From Plasmodiophora brassicae (lineage: Eukaryota; Endomyxa: Phytomyxea; Phytomyxea; Plasmodiophorida), in NCBI GenBank assembly GCA_036867785.1, contig CP145426.1, positions 620,001 to 684,000 on the forward strand: a stretch of DNA of 64,000 nucleotides, given 5' to 3'. The stretch's first letter is position 1. Each line of letters starts with the position of its first letter. The notes under the pieces are model-generated. The model made no database searches. It was given only the letters and a program-made list of their open reading frames with translations, and was not told the origin of the DNA. The position numbers and the translations under genes were made by a program. Positions 1-10,475 of the stretch are shown one piece after another.

Positions 1-70
1 TTCGCTCGTCCAAAGAGGTCGGGCACCCGTCGCTGTCTCCGTGCCCTGCGTCTGATCGCCCAGCCCACAG

Positions 71-1081
71 GCCGTCCTCGACGTTATCATCAAGGCCATT
101 GAGGCACTGAGAAGCGTCGCTGGGCCGCTCACGAGCGTGTATGGCCTGAAGACGTCGGCGTATAATATGATCAGTGTGCTGGTGTCTAACGACACGCTCA
201 ACTTCCTTGAGGACGTACGCCACCTCCTCGCTGGCATGCACGACGAAACCCTCAACGTGCTTACCAGCGTACGCGACCACGACCAGGCCGTCAACGACCT
301 CAACCAGTACCGTCAGAAGGTGATCAAACTTCGTGCCACACTCGACGAGTGCCAGCGCCTCAATCAGGCCGCGCTCCTCGAGGCCGCCGACATCGCCGCG
401 CGGGACGCCAAGCAGGCCAACGACACGATCCGCTCGCTGCGACGCTCCCTGGCGGCGCTCTCCGACAACAACGCCGCCCTGCGCCTGGCGCTCGACGCCG
501 CTCGGCACGACAACGAGGAGCGCAATCGAACGGTCGCCGCCTATCGGAAGGCGGTATGGGCCAGCGGGATCATGGGCACCGCCGGCGCCATTGCATCTGC
601 CGGCGTCGCCTGGCAGAGACTCCCGCCGGCCGCGGCGCCTGGCGTCAGCGCACCGTCCCCAATCGGGTCGTCGTTGAGGTCGGCAGCGCCGCTGGCGTTG
701 GCGGCCGCCGCCCTGTCCAGCGTCGCCACACGGATGGCGACCCGCACGGAACGCCGCCGCCCAGCCGCCGAGCCAATGTCGTCGCCGACGGACGCCGGCG
801 GCGACGCTGGCCGCGGCCGACGCTTCCTGAAGGTCGTCATCCACGTCCTGCTGGGCGTCGTCGCCGTCTGCGTCGTGGCCGGCGCCACCACGACCGTCGT
901 CCTCGTCCGGCGCATCCGCCGCCTGCGCTACACGATCAAGAAGCTGCACAACCGGTTCGGCGTCGTCGAGTACGACACGTCCGGGCGGCGTCGGCGTCGC
1001 GGCCGCCCGCTCGCGTCCGACGCCGACATCTGGAAGCAGATCGACGCCGCGGACACGGCCCAGCCCGCGTTCCCGTTATAA
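71..1081 (+). CDS. 3' exon of a coiled-coil membrane protein (partial)
   Basis: The window opens in an intron that ends with AG at 69-70. From 71 a frame runs without stop to 1081, so this is the last exon of a gene starting outside the window. The first ~130 residues are charged and heptad-like (coiled coil). Two alanine-rich hydrophobic stretches follow, then a clear membrane segment (VVIHVLLGVVAVCVVAGA) and a basic tail ending in QPAFPL. I do not recognise the family. The layout (coiled coil, weak hydrophobic segments, one strong C-terminal helix, short basic tail) resembles the gene at 7709-9223, so the two may be distant relatives; this is inference. Confidence 0.6.
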   Translation, partial: AVLDVIIKAIEALRSVAGPLTSVYGLKTSAYNMISVLVSNDTLNFLEDVRHLLAGMHDETLNVLTSVRDHDQAVNDLNQYRQKVIKLRATLDECQRLNQAALLEAADIAARDAKQANDTIRSLRRSLAALSDNNAALRLALDAARHDNEERNRTVAAYRKAVWASGIMGTAGAIASAGVAWQRLPPAAAPGVSAPSPIGSSLRSAAPLALAAAALSSVATRMATRTERRRPAAEPMSSPTDAGGDAGRGRRFLKVVIHVLLGVVAVCVVAGATTTVVLVRRIRRLRYTIKKLHNRFGVVEYDTSGRRRRRGRPLASDADIWKQIDAADTAQPAFPL

Positions 1082-1358
1082 ACCGCCCCCCGGCGCGCGG
1101 CACGACGCTTTTCGGCAGTCGGCGAACCCCATCTGGAAGCAGGTCGACGCCCTAAAGTCCGCGGAAGAGACACGGCGCTGCCCCCCGTTCGGAAACGACG
1201 CTCGACGTTTTTGCAATGGTGGCGGCGGAAAAAACTGCGCATGAAGGGGGGCGTCGGCCCTGTCCCTGAGGGGGCGTCACCGGTCATCGTGTGACGGGCG
1301 AGCCATCGTCGGAGTCGTCGTCTGGCGGCGAACGGACGCGCCGCCGCCCCTGCCGGCA

Positions 1359-3268
1359 ATGTTCACCTGGCTGCAGGTGTGGCTGGCGTGCACGGTGGCG
1401 GCGAGCGCCGTGGTGTCCGGCGCGCTGCTGTACCAGCTGGCGCACCCGGACGTGCGCCTGCCCTGCAAGGTCACCGTGTTCTTCGCCTGGGCGCTCGCCT
1501 TCACCGTCATCTGGGTCACGCCGCTCGACCTGGACGCCGACCACGCCGCCAGCGCCCTGCTGTTCCCCGTCTGGAACGCCACGTACTGGTGCGTCTCCCT
1601 GCTGACCTGGCTGCTGATCCCGCTGCAGCAAGCCTGTAGGGTCGCCGCCGCCGCCGCCATGGCCACGTTGTTCGCCCCCCATCGCCCTAATTCGAACCCG
1701 CGTGTCGCAGATTACGACTCGGGCCATTTCACCGTCCGGGACAAGCTGAAGGATGCGTTCAGGGCCAACGTCCGCTTCTACGTCGTCGCCCTGGTCCTGA
1801 TCAGCGTCGTGGGCGTCACTGCGGCGGCGACCTCGGGCCTGCGCCCCGACGAGCTCGTCGGCCTGGGCATGGCGCTGGCCAACGTCTGGGGCATGCTCCT
1901 CATGGTCCTCCTGCTCGGGTACGGCCTGGTCGACATCCCTCGGAAGCTCTGGTAGGCGTCCCTGGTTGGCACGACCGACCCTGCCGGCTGACTGACGACG
2001 CCCACACAGGACGTTCGGCGACCGGCGTCGGATCGGACGCGCGCTCTACTTCAACGCCGTCGCCGTGCACGACGAGTACCAGGACTCGCTGGAGAAGCTG
2101 TCCGACTCGATGACGATGGTCGTCGAGACGTCGCTGCGTGTCAAGCAGATGGACGACCCGCTGCTGGCGCACTACATGGAGATCATCGAGGGCGAGTGCC
2201 CGGCGCCCGGCACGCTGGAGCTGACGCAGGAGTACGCGCCGTCGTCGCTGGCGGCCGAGCTGCGCGGCTCCGACCTGAACGAGCCGATCCTGGCGCGGTT
2301 GCACTCGCGCGTCAAGGCCGACCATCACGAGTCGCGCCGGGCGCAGTACCAATGGCACCTGCTGCTGGACAAGGTCGACGAGTTCGAACGCGAGGAGGAC
2401 GAGAGCGCCCGGCGGAACGTGTTCCACCAGACGCTGTACAGGACGGTGAACCTGCACGTGGCGGCTCGCGTCCTGTCCGTCGTCTGCGCCATCATGACGC
2501 TGGCCGTCATCTGGTCCGAGGTTTGTTGTTTGGAACGCGCGAGCGCCCTGCCGACGTCTTTGCTGGGTGTCTGAGCGCACGGCACGGCCAGGTGACCTTG
2601 TCGATCGGCGTCCGCCTGTCCATCTTCTACAACATCGTGAACAGCGTCAGCGACCCCGCGCTGGTGTACCTGACCGGTGCCGTCGTCTCCTCCTACCTGG
2701 CCGTCTGCGCGTTCTACTCCATGTTCCGCCTGCGCCTGTCGTCGTTCTACCACCTGCATTTCGGCAGGCACAGCGAGGCGAATTCGCTGCTGTTCAACGC
2801 GTCGTACATCCTGCGGCTCGTGTTCCCGATCGGCGTCAACGTCTTCTCCATGACCAAGGACGACCGCGGCCAAACGACGGCCTTCGAGTCGGTCCTCGGC
2901 GTCATGAACGTTGTCCCTCTGCTCGGTGAGAAGTTCAACCTGTTCGTCCCCATCGTCATCTCCGTCTTCTGCTTCATCACGCTGGCCAACTTCTACGGGC
3001 GCATCCTCCGCTGCCTACAGGTACGCGCCTGCTCTGTCTGGGGTGGCGCGCCCGTTCCCGGTACTGACTCGGGGCCCCCGCCGTCCAGTTGGGTCAGTTC
3101 GAGGAGAACGGCCCTGGTTCGGATGAGGTTGTTCAGGAGGGTAAGAGCCTGGTCAAGCGAACGCAGAGGAAGCGGAAACGCGGAGCGGCCGCCGGCCTCT
3201 ACAACCAGAAGCCGAGGAACGGCGGGTACCAACAACTGGGTCCCGAAGTGGACTCCCCGTCGCAGTAG
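1359..3268 (+). CDS. LMBRD2-like multi-pass membrane protein
   Basis: Five exons are inferred: 1359-1635, 1711-1951, 2010-2520, 2592-3020 and 3089-3268. They join in frame to a 545-residue protein with about nine membrane segments. LMBR1/LMBRD2 hallmarks are visible: a helix followed by LQQAYYDSGHFTVRDKLKDA across the first intron, and GYGLVDIPRKLW before the second, the family's 'GLVxIPRxLW' motif. A long charged loop (exon 3) separates the two membrane halves, as is usual. The C-terminus is basic and cytosolic. LMBR1-domain proteins are described as receptor- or transporter-like membrane proteins; the substrate here is unknown. All four introns (58-75 nt) are GT-AG and keep the frame, which strongly supports the model. 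The ATG at 1359 is the first in frame. Confidence 0.82.
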
Positions 3269-3623
3269 ACGACCGATATCATGCTGTGCAATAATCTATT
3301 TTCTCCTCAGCGCTTCCTTTGTGTACGGAGTGATGATAGCCTCCGGCGACCCTGTTGGCCGGGCAACCCGGCCAGAAATAGCACGCGCCACCGTCGCGCA
3401 CTGCTGGGCAGCGCGCATATTGTATTACCTGCGCCATATCGGCCGCGGACTGAGCAATGGCGAGGACATCAGAGCGCGCGGGGGGCCAGACCCGTACTGG
3501 CGTGGGGCGACGTGAGACCCAGGCTCGTCCCGGACGTTACTCGCACACACACGCAGCACGTCGCGGCCGGAACTTCAAGAGCGCGACGGTGAACAGCTGC
3601 CCACCCAGCATTCTTCCGGAGCA
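3269..3623. other. Intergenic stretch, no gene seen
   Basis: Short overlapping open frames occur here, but none has a conserved motif, convincing codon use or splice links. It probably holds the 3' end of the LMBRD2-like gene and the promoter of the secreted gene at 3624. Confidence 0.5.
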
Positions 3624-4388
3624 ATGTCCATTGTCAATCGCCTTCATCAGCCTGGGCCCGCGTTGTCGCTGACGGTCCTGGTCGTCGTCGCCGTCCTGCC
3701 AGTCGTCTTTGTCGATGCACTCCCAATCAGCTGCCGCAACGATGTAATTCTTTTCGACGTCGATACCGATGCGATATCGAGGCTGTCGCCCGTGTTCGCA
3801 GGCCTCGCTGCCGAAAGCGTACGCGTTATCCGTTTGTGCGGCGTCGACAGCACGCAAGTGAAGTTGATCAATGACTTTTGCGAATGTGTCGCCGACCAGC
3901 ATGAGGACGTCGCTGAAGAGGCGGCTCGCGCTTGGGTCCAGGACAGGCTTGCAACGATGTCGGTAGAATCACAGTGCCGCCTCTACGCTGTGTCCAAGTG
4001 CCTCCAAGTGAGCTTGCTACCAAGGGCAATCATGTCGACGAAGACGACCTGGAACGACATCAGCGTTATGCGATGGTGTCTTGATGAACCGGCATTCTTT
4101 GGTGCCGTGGGTGAATGCCCCGCAATGCTGAGGCTTACGAATATGGCCGACACGACCGAACGGGTCGCGATTGCCACCGCCGTCCACCATTCGGTCGTTG
4201 ACGGCGGCGGACCGGCCAGTGCTATCGAGACCGTCCGCACCGCAGTGTGGGAGCCGCCGACCAGCACCATTGTGCACTGGGCCCGGTCGAACGACGACGC
4301 CATGATCCTCGACCTGCTGGAGCAGATCCCGGGACTAACGCGGGCGCCCTCAAGTTCTCAGCCGACCTGCGGTTGCCATATTTTATAG
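3624..4388 (+). CDS. Secreted SKP1-like/ankyrin protein, short form
   Basis: Single open frame of 254 residues. Residues ~12-33 form a hydrophobic signal peptide ending near VFVDALP. Then comes a region of SKP1/BTB-POZ type: a strand-rich start (VILFDVDTDAISRLSPVFAG), a helix with INDFCECV, and the helix pair VQDRLATMSVESQCRLYAVS, which corresponds to the SKP1 region preceding its 'AANYLDI' helix. The linker with IMSTKTTW and a VHWARSNDDAMILDLLEQIP helix pair is shared with the genes at 6268 and 22688. Only the first ankyrin unit remains before the stop, so the protein lacks the ankyrin array of its relatives. It could be a truncated paralog or a separate short form. Secretion is predicted from the signal peptide; function is unknown. 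Confidence 0.65.
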   Translation: MSIVNRLHQPGPALSLTVLVVVAVLPVVFVDALPISCRNDVILFDVDTDAISRLSPVFAGLAAESVRVIRLCGVDSTQVKLINDFCECVADQHEDVAEEAARAWVQDRLATMSVESQCRLYAVSKCLQVSLLPRAIMSTKTTWNDISVMRWCLDEPAFFGAVGECPAMLRLTNMADTTERVAIATAVHHSVVDGGGPASAIETVRTAVWEPPTSTIVHWARSNDDAMILDLLEQIPGLTRAPSSSQPTCGCHIL

Positions 4389-4471
4389 ACCCGCGCTCTA
4401 TATTATATAGGTGGTGGGCACTGATACACAGCAACCGTGCACAAGCGCAACTGCGACGACCCGCCGGGCCC

Positions 4472-5409
4472 TCAGGCACGGGCGCGTATCGCATCGACAG
4501 ACGCCTGCTGGACGCCGTGGTCCATGGCGAATTGCAGGGCGGTGACGACCCGATCGCCGGTGACGTCCGCGCAGGGCGCCGACGGTTCCGCCCCGTACGC
4601 CAGCAGGCACCGCACCGTGCGCAGCGACTCGTTCTGCAGGATCGCCAGCTGCAGCACGTGCCGGCCGTCATCATCGACAGCGTTCGGGTCGCATCGCCCG
4701 ACGCCCAGCAGCACGTCGAGGACGGGCACAGGAGCCCGGCCCTCGATCGCGACGTGCAGCGCCGTCCTCCCACCTGGGCCACGTGATCCGTCAGACGGCA
4801 TACCGGGGCACATTCACGCGCGTTCCCCACCTTGCTGCCGAAGGCATCGAATGTCAGCACCGTGCGCTATCAGGGCGCGGACGGCGTCGACGTCGTGGGC
4901 GGCCAACGCGCTCCAGAACGCGCCTTCCATGACGGCACGGGCGCGCGCTTCGATCCCGTTCAGCCGGGCGACGACGATCAGCCGGTCGGTGCACCCGCCG
5001 ACGTCGAACCTGGCGGGAGCGACGCCGTGGTCGAACAGCAACGGGACGACGTCGTGACGTCGCAGGCGCAGAGCCAGGTCGACCAGCGACCCATCCCGGT
5101 AGCGTCGGTGCGGGTCAGCGCCGGCGGCGATCAGCGCCGGCGCCAGCCACGACGCCGCCCCTGAGTAGTGACACGCCGCCTGCAGGCCCGATGTTGAGCA
5201 GAGCGTGTCGTCCCCAGGCGCGACACCCATACCGCTAGCGGGAAGAACCCGTCGGCGTTCGTCAGCTCGACGTCGGCGCCGAGGTCAAGCAGGTCCTGCA
5301 CGGCGTCGTTCAGGGACGGGTCCCACGGGCCCGACAGGCGCCAGCGGGACGTCGTCGTCGTCGGGTCCCCAGGACGGTCCAGTGCGCACAGAATGACGTC
5401 CAGCAGACG
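4472..5409 (-). CDS. Ankyrin-repeat protein (3' exons; 5' end unresolved)
   Basis: Three minus-strand exons are supported: 5409-5233, 5179-4831 and 4773-4472, joined by introns of 53 and 57 nt. The joins restore ankyrin consensus, for example QQGGRTALHVAIEG across the second intron and GADPHRRYRDGSLVDLAL after the first. Total coding length here is 828 nt, in frame. About five or six ankyrin-like units are visible (LIAAGADPH, LLFDHGVAP, LIAHGADI, VLDVLLGVGRCDPNA, CLLAYGAEP). Upstream of 5409 the frame becomes arginine-rich, suggesting an exon boundary there. The true start is not found; it may lie in the unresolved stretch up to ~6110. The gene converges on the SKP1-like/ankyrin gene ending at 4388. 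No signal peptide can be shown. Confidence 0.6.
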
Positions 5410-6267
5410 CTGCGATGCGGAACCGACGCGAGGTCGTCGGCGGCGGCAATGTCGACGCGGCTCCTGCTCCGGTCCATGCCCGTTCCGCGCCGCGGTGACG
5501 TTCGTGTTCCCTAGCCGGGCGCCTGCACCACGCCGTCCCGCGACGACGACAACGCGATCGTTGACCTGCGGCCCGCGTCGATAGAGTGTGAACAGCCCGC
5601 GCCGGCAATGTGGGTCGGCGCCTGCCTACGTACGACGTCGTCGATGGAGACGCAGGCCGGGTCCCGTTGGACCACTCTGGCTGTGTCATGGTGGCGGTCC
5701 TTGTCGTCGTAGTGGTCCGCGGGCGGGCGCGCGTCGACGATGTCGTCGAAGGGATCCCGGGGGCGTTGCGCGGGACGTCGCCCGTACGACGACATCGCCA
5801 ACGTAACGCCAAAAGAACGATACCCGGTCGACGAGCGCCCGCGCGATGAACGAGACGCAGGCGCCCGCGCGCCACCACGGTGTTCCCGCGCGCCCCTCAC
5901 GGCGATCGCGCGGGTGCGCTGCGCCGAAGCGCTTCCTGCGGTAGAAGATGGCTTCGGGTCGACCCACTCGTGGTGGTTCCCAAACAGACGCAGGACAACA
6001 TCGGCGCCGCAGTTTTCCCCCCGCACACGAGACGGCGCTCCCAAACCATGTTTTACAGCGAGCTTTGAAACACGGGTCAGGAAACCGCAGAATCCGAGGC
6101 TGTCCGCGGGTCAAGCGCCACTGGCGGCGAGCGAGCGAGCGAGCGCACTCCGCTCACTGCGTGGGACTTGGCTCGGCAGCGAGCGACGCACACTGCGCAA
6201 CGCCGAACCAGGTCGAGCTGCGCCAACGTGCAACAGTGGCCGTTGATATCACGTCAGATAGAAGGTC
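5410..6267. other. Unresolved stretch, possible 5' exons on minus strand
   Basis: No complete gene can be assembled. On the minus strand two frames have coding-like codon use: one around 6000-5780 rich in aromatic residues (TPWWRAGACVSFIARALVDR) and one around 5770-5620 with DPFDDIVDARPPADHYDD. They may be upstream exons of the ankyrin gene ending at 4472 or of a separate gene. A short GAGC-type repeat lies near 6130-6150. On the plus strand I see nothing convincing before the ATG at 6268. Confidence 0.3.
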
Positions 6268-7468
6268 ATGGGCGCCATCGGCGGTCCTCCTCTGATCCTG
6301 GTCGCGCTGGTCGTTGGCCTGATTGACGCAGCCACTCTCCGTTCCGTCGTCGACTCGTCAGAGCACGTCGTCGACACGACGGCCATCGCGGAGATTTCCC
6401 CGGTGGTTCGCAGTCGGATGCTGGCCATCCCCGATCATGACATGGCCATCCCCGTACCCGTCGCCGGCGCCGAACTCGCGCTGATTGTGGACTTCGCCAA
6501 AAGCAGCCGTTCTGCAGAGAGTAAGGTACGGCGCCTATAGTACCTGTCGCGTTGATTTCGGCCTCTGTGCTGACGACAACGTTGTCCCCCAGGATGAGCA
6601 TGCTGCGAAGTGGGTCCGGAACCGCCTCTGTACGATGTACCTAGAGGGTCAGTGTCGTCTGCTCAAGGCTGCTCAGGACCTCGAGATATGGTTGCTTGTG
6701 GCAGGCATCATGTCCACGAAGCCCACCTGGAGCGAAGTTACGGCTGCGTGTCGACTGGTTGGCCTGGATCCGTTCTGGGTCGCTACGTGCAACTCGCCCG
6801 GCATCGTCCGCCTCAGGGATGTTGCCAGCACCAACGAGCGTATGGCAATTGCTGACGAGGTCCATCGTCTTCTGGCCGGCAGCGCCGATAACGCGACGCT
6901 CGTCAACACGGCCGAATGGGAGAATGGCGCCAACGTCCTGCACTGGGCGGCATCGAATGGCGACGACCTCGTCATCAAGCTGTTGTCGAATGTTCCAGGG
7001 GTGAACGCCAACATGGGCAACAAGCAGCGTTTGACACCGCTACATGCCGCCGCCTCCAATGGGCACGCCCACATCGCCGAACTATTGCTCGGGTTCCAGG
7101 ACGTTCAGATCAACGCACGAGACGACAACGGGTGGACGCCGTTGCACTATGCCGCCTTCCAGGGGCACGTACCCGTTGCCCAGGTGCTGTTGGCCGACCC
7201 CGATTGCAGGGTCGTCGCTCGCGACAACACCGGCCAGACGCCGTTGCACAAGGCGGCATACCGCGGCCACGCTGACATCATCGACACGCTGCTGCCGCAC
7301 CAGGCATCACCGGACGCTGTCGGGGCACAAGACCACGCTCAGCAAACCGCAGCGGACGTTGCAGGTCAGCAGGGCTACGATGCGATTGCGTCCCTGCTGC
7401 GAGGCGCCTCGCTGAAGCCGTCGTCGCCGTGCAGGCCTTGTGGGTCGACGATGTGTCGCATCATGTAG
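6268..7468 (+). CDS. Secreted SKP1-like/ankyrin protein
   Basis: Two exons, 6268-6525 and 6593-7468, with a 67-nt GT-AG intron give 377 residues. Residues 1-21 are a signal peptide (GGPPLILVALVVGLIDA). Residues ~25-125 match the SKP1 fold: an N-terminal part with VVDTTAIAEISPVVRSRM and IPVPVAGAELALIVDF (compare SKP1 'VPLPNVNAAILKKVIQW'), then WVRNRLCTMYLEGQCRLLKAAQ. A linker (IMSTKPTWSEV to HLLAGSADNATLVN-type sequence) leads into ankyrin repeats from about residue 215: NVLHWAASNGDD, TPLHAAASNGHAHIAELLL, TPLHYAAFQGHVPVAQVLL and TPLHKAAYRGHADIIDTLL. The end is cysteine-containing (CRPCGSTMCRIM). A secreted SKP1-like domain is odd because SKP1 works in the cytosol; delivery into another cell is a hypothesis. 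Confidence 0.78.
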
Positions 7469-7674
7469 CGCGCTAGCTGGCTGCTGAGGAAACATTGTCA
7501 ATACATCCGATGACCACGCGACCCCCTCGGTTCGTTGTGGCGCGCTCCCAGTAATTCGCGCCCGTCCCGCTGATGTCTAAATCGGAACCAACGCGCTAAT
7601 TCCGGCCATCTGCACGAACGCGGCGGCGACGGCGGTGCCCTCTGCTACCTAACTCCAACTACATAGAAGCATTA

Positions 7675-7701
7675 GACGACGACGACGACGACGACGACGA
7701 C
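7675..7701 (+). repeat. (GAC)9 microsatellite
   Basis: Nine GAC units lie seven bases before the ATG at 7709, in the presumed 5' leader. Such a run is length-variable by slippage. Confidence 0.9.
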
Positions 7702-7708
7702 ATCGCCC

Positions 7709-9223
7709 ATGGAGGCGCGCATGCTCAGCGTTATCACAGCCGCTGCTCTGTTATCGTTTCACGTGTCCAGCGGCGTTGAATTGCTGGAGCTGCCCGGCGA
7801 GGCGGTCAACACCGTCACCGGATGGGTATTCGGCAAACCGCGAGGCAAGGACCTGTTCCAGGGGGCGCGCGACGTCGTCAGCAACGCCGCCGACGCGGCC
7901 AGGGGTGCCGAGAAGGCCATGGACAAGATGGGCGACCTGATGGACGACGCCCGTGTCGTTGTCAGGAAAGGCGCTGGCACGGTCGACGAAGTCACCGGGC
8001 TTGTCGTCGAGGGCCAGCACCTCGTCCGAGCAGGGACCGGCATCGTACAGGCCGGCGAGGGCGTCGTCCACAGCGTCGAGGACCTGCTCGGCGAGGTCAA
8101 CGTGATCGCCGCCGAGGTCGGCGAGGTCGTCAACCGGGGCGTCACGATCGCCGAGAACGCGGGCAGGCTGGTGTCCACCGTCGACGACAGCGTCGAGCAG
8201 CTGACGAAGGGCACGACGGAGATCATGTCGACGACGAACGGCATCCTGAGGAGCCTGCAGAAGATCGCGGACGACATCGCGTACTTCTTCACGAACAACC
8301 GGTGGGCGGGCGCCGCCGCCGGCTTCGTCGGCGTCGTCGCGATGATGAACTTCGTCTACACGTCGCCGGCCCTGTGCGCCCTGGCCAAATGGGTCGCACC
8401 GCACGTGTTCGCCGGGTGGAACCCGCGCACGATCCTCTCCCTGATCCGGTCGGCGCGGTACGCCGCCGACGTCGCCTCCCTGTTCGTTGCCGCGTCCGCC
8501 GCCTCCATCTGGGCGGCGCGGTTCGTTCGCGACGGGCGCGAGTCCCGCATGACGCTCGGCACTGAACTCAGGCGCTCCGGGTCGTGCATCGCGTAAGTCG
8601 TACACGCGTGCGCGCGCGCGCTGATCGCTTGTGACACACCTACCCCCCTCCTGCATAGGATTCTCGTCGGGGTGCTCGGGTTGCTGGCATCGCCGACGCC
8701 CTCGGCGCTGCCGGCCAGCGTCGGTTCCGTGGTCGGTGGGGCTCTCCTGCATACGCCGTTCGTACCGGTGACGAACCCGCTGGCCATGGCGGCGCTGGGC
8801 GTCGTCCCCGCGTACCTGGTCGCGCGTCACAAACCGCTGATGCGACGCGTCACCGACCTCCATCACCTGCTGCCATGGAACCGGGGACGGGTACCTGCCC
8901 GGCCAGCAGCAGCCCCCAGGACGCGCCTGCTGCATGGCATCGCGTCGCGTTCACGATGGACGATCGGTCTGGCGGCCGTCGGCGCTGCGGGTACCGCCCA
9001 GCTGATCATTCGGCGCAACCGGGGCAGCGTACGTCAACGACCGGCCTCGACCGCACCGCCGCGCCGCACCTGGGTCTGGTACGCCCTGGTCGTCGCGTGC
9101 CCGCTGGTCGGCCTCGTCTGCATCGCGTTGGCTGCCTACGCCGTCGGCCGGTACCGCCGCTCGAAACGCGCCACGCTCATGGGCACCATCTCCGCCCCGT
9201 ACAACGCTCGCTTCCTATACTAA
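7709..9223 (+). CDS. Coiled-coil multi-pass membrane protein, unknown family
   Basis: Two exons, 7709-8592 and 8659-9223, with a 66-nt intron (GTAAGT...CATAG) give 482 residues. The N-terminus has a hydrophobic leader (MLSVITAAALLSFHVSSGVE). Residues ~40-190 are a helical, alanine/valine/aspartate-rich region with repeating pattern (GAGTVDEVTGLVVEGQHLV, GTGIVQAGEGVVHSVEDL), reminiscent of apolipoprotein-like amphipathic helices. Several membrane helices follow (AAGFVGVVAMMNFVYTSPAL, ILVGVLGLLASPTPSALP, WVWYALVVACPLVGLVCIAL) and a short basic tail. I do not recognise the family. Its architecture resembles the fragment at 71-1081. Confidence 0.65.
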
Positions 9224-9301
9224 AACAGCCCATTCGTAGTACTAACCGTCCGCTAGCGGGGCACGCGCTGCCCGCCGTCGACGACAGGTCACAGACCTCG
9301 G

Positions 9302-10343
9302 ATGCCGATCAGCGTTCGTCTGTACAGTAACGATGGGCGCTCGGACGTGCTCGTCCTGGGCGAGGACGCGCGCGTCCCCGCCCTCCGCAATGCAATCGGC
9401 GACGCGTTCCTGATCGACGACGACGCCGCCCGGCACCGCATCCGGATCACGTTGCACAAGCCGTTCGAGGAGCGCCTGATGGCCGCGCGTACGTCGCCGA
9501 AGGCCGGGCGGCGGCGCCCGGTCCAGGTGCCGACGGTCCTGTCGGCGGAGATGGACGCGACGCCGATCAAGGAGGTCGGCGTGCACCACCTGGCGACGCT
9601 GGTCGTCGACAACTGCGACGCGCTGTCGAACCGGGCGCTGTACACGACGATCCGCAAGATCAGGGCGATGAAGGAGACGGGGACGCGCAGCGAGTTGCGC
9701 GCCATGCGCCTGCTGAAGACCGTGCTGGGCAACATCGTCCTCAACCCGGACGACGGCGCCGCCCGGCGCGTCCAGGCCGCCCCCGTCCGGACGGCCCTGC
9801 AGGACGCCGGGTGCTACGCCATCATCAAGCACCTCGGCGTCGTCATGCAGGGCGACTGGTTCCTGTTCGACAATGTATGTGTTCGCGCGCGCGCCCCTGC
9901 TTGTGGGATGGCGCCCCATACCGAACGTTGAACAGGTCCGCATCGACCACGCGCGTCGCGTCCTGCAGAACCTGTACGCGACGGCGGCCGACTGGGACGA
10001 TATCGAGCAGGCGCACGTGGGACGCCAGACGAAAGCAGTGGAGGACAGCCCCGCCCGGCCACCCAGGTTCGACCTGAGGCCCAAGCCTGTCGTCGTCGTG
10101 GCCAACGCTCTGCCCGACTATTCCCGGTACGCGCTCGCCACAATCGTCGCCGTCATCGTCGCCGGCATCGTCGCATCCGCCTGGTCCCCAGCAGCGACGG
10201 CGCCGCCGCCGACGACGTCTGCCTGGCCGACCGGCGCGCCCACAGGGCCCCGTCCCGAGCCGCCCGCCACGACCGATGCGTCCGACGCCATGCAGCCCCG
10301 TCCGCTACATGGCGACCATTATAAACCAGACGTTGCCGGGTGA
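9302..10343 (+). CDS. PUB-domain protein with C-terminal membrane anchor
   Basis: Two exons, 9302-9874 and 9936-10343, with a 61-nt intron give 326 residues. Residues ~1-60 look like a small beta-rich, possibly ubiquitin-like fold. Residues ~134-205 match a PUB domain: LLKTVLGNIVLNPDDGAARR, then ALQDAGCYAIIKHLGVVMQG and a closing helix VRIDHARRVLQNL; compare the 'NI..NP.d.KyR' motif of PNGase and UBXN6. A hydrophobic helix at ~256-274 (YALATIVAVIVAGIVASAW) is followed by a proline-rich tail. PUB domains bind the C-terminal tail of the AAA ATPase p97/Cdc48. A membrane-anchored PUB protein would suggest recruitment of p97 to a membrane, perhaps ER (inference). The intron splits the PUB domain, and the join restores its last helix. 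Confidence 0.68.
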
Positions 10344-10475
10344 GACCGTTACGGCAATAGGAATGCGGCGACGCGCGCGCGACTGCAGTGTCCACAGTCA
10401 GGCGGCAGGCGGCAGCTCCGACTGGGGGACGGAGACGCCTGATCAGTCCGTGGGCGGCGAACTGCTGCGTGGGCG

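Noticed and set aside
7751-8935. 394-codon minus-strand open frame opposite the coiled-coil membrane gene
   Set aside because: Antisense composition (His/Arg/Asp-rich), no motif, and it reads through the well-supported intron of the plus-strand gene.
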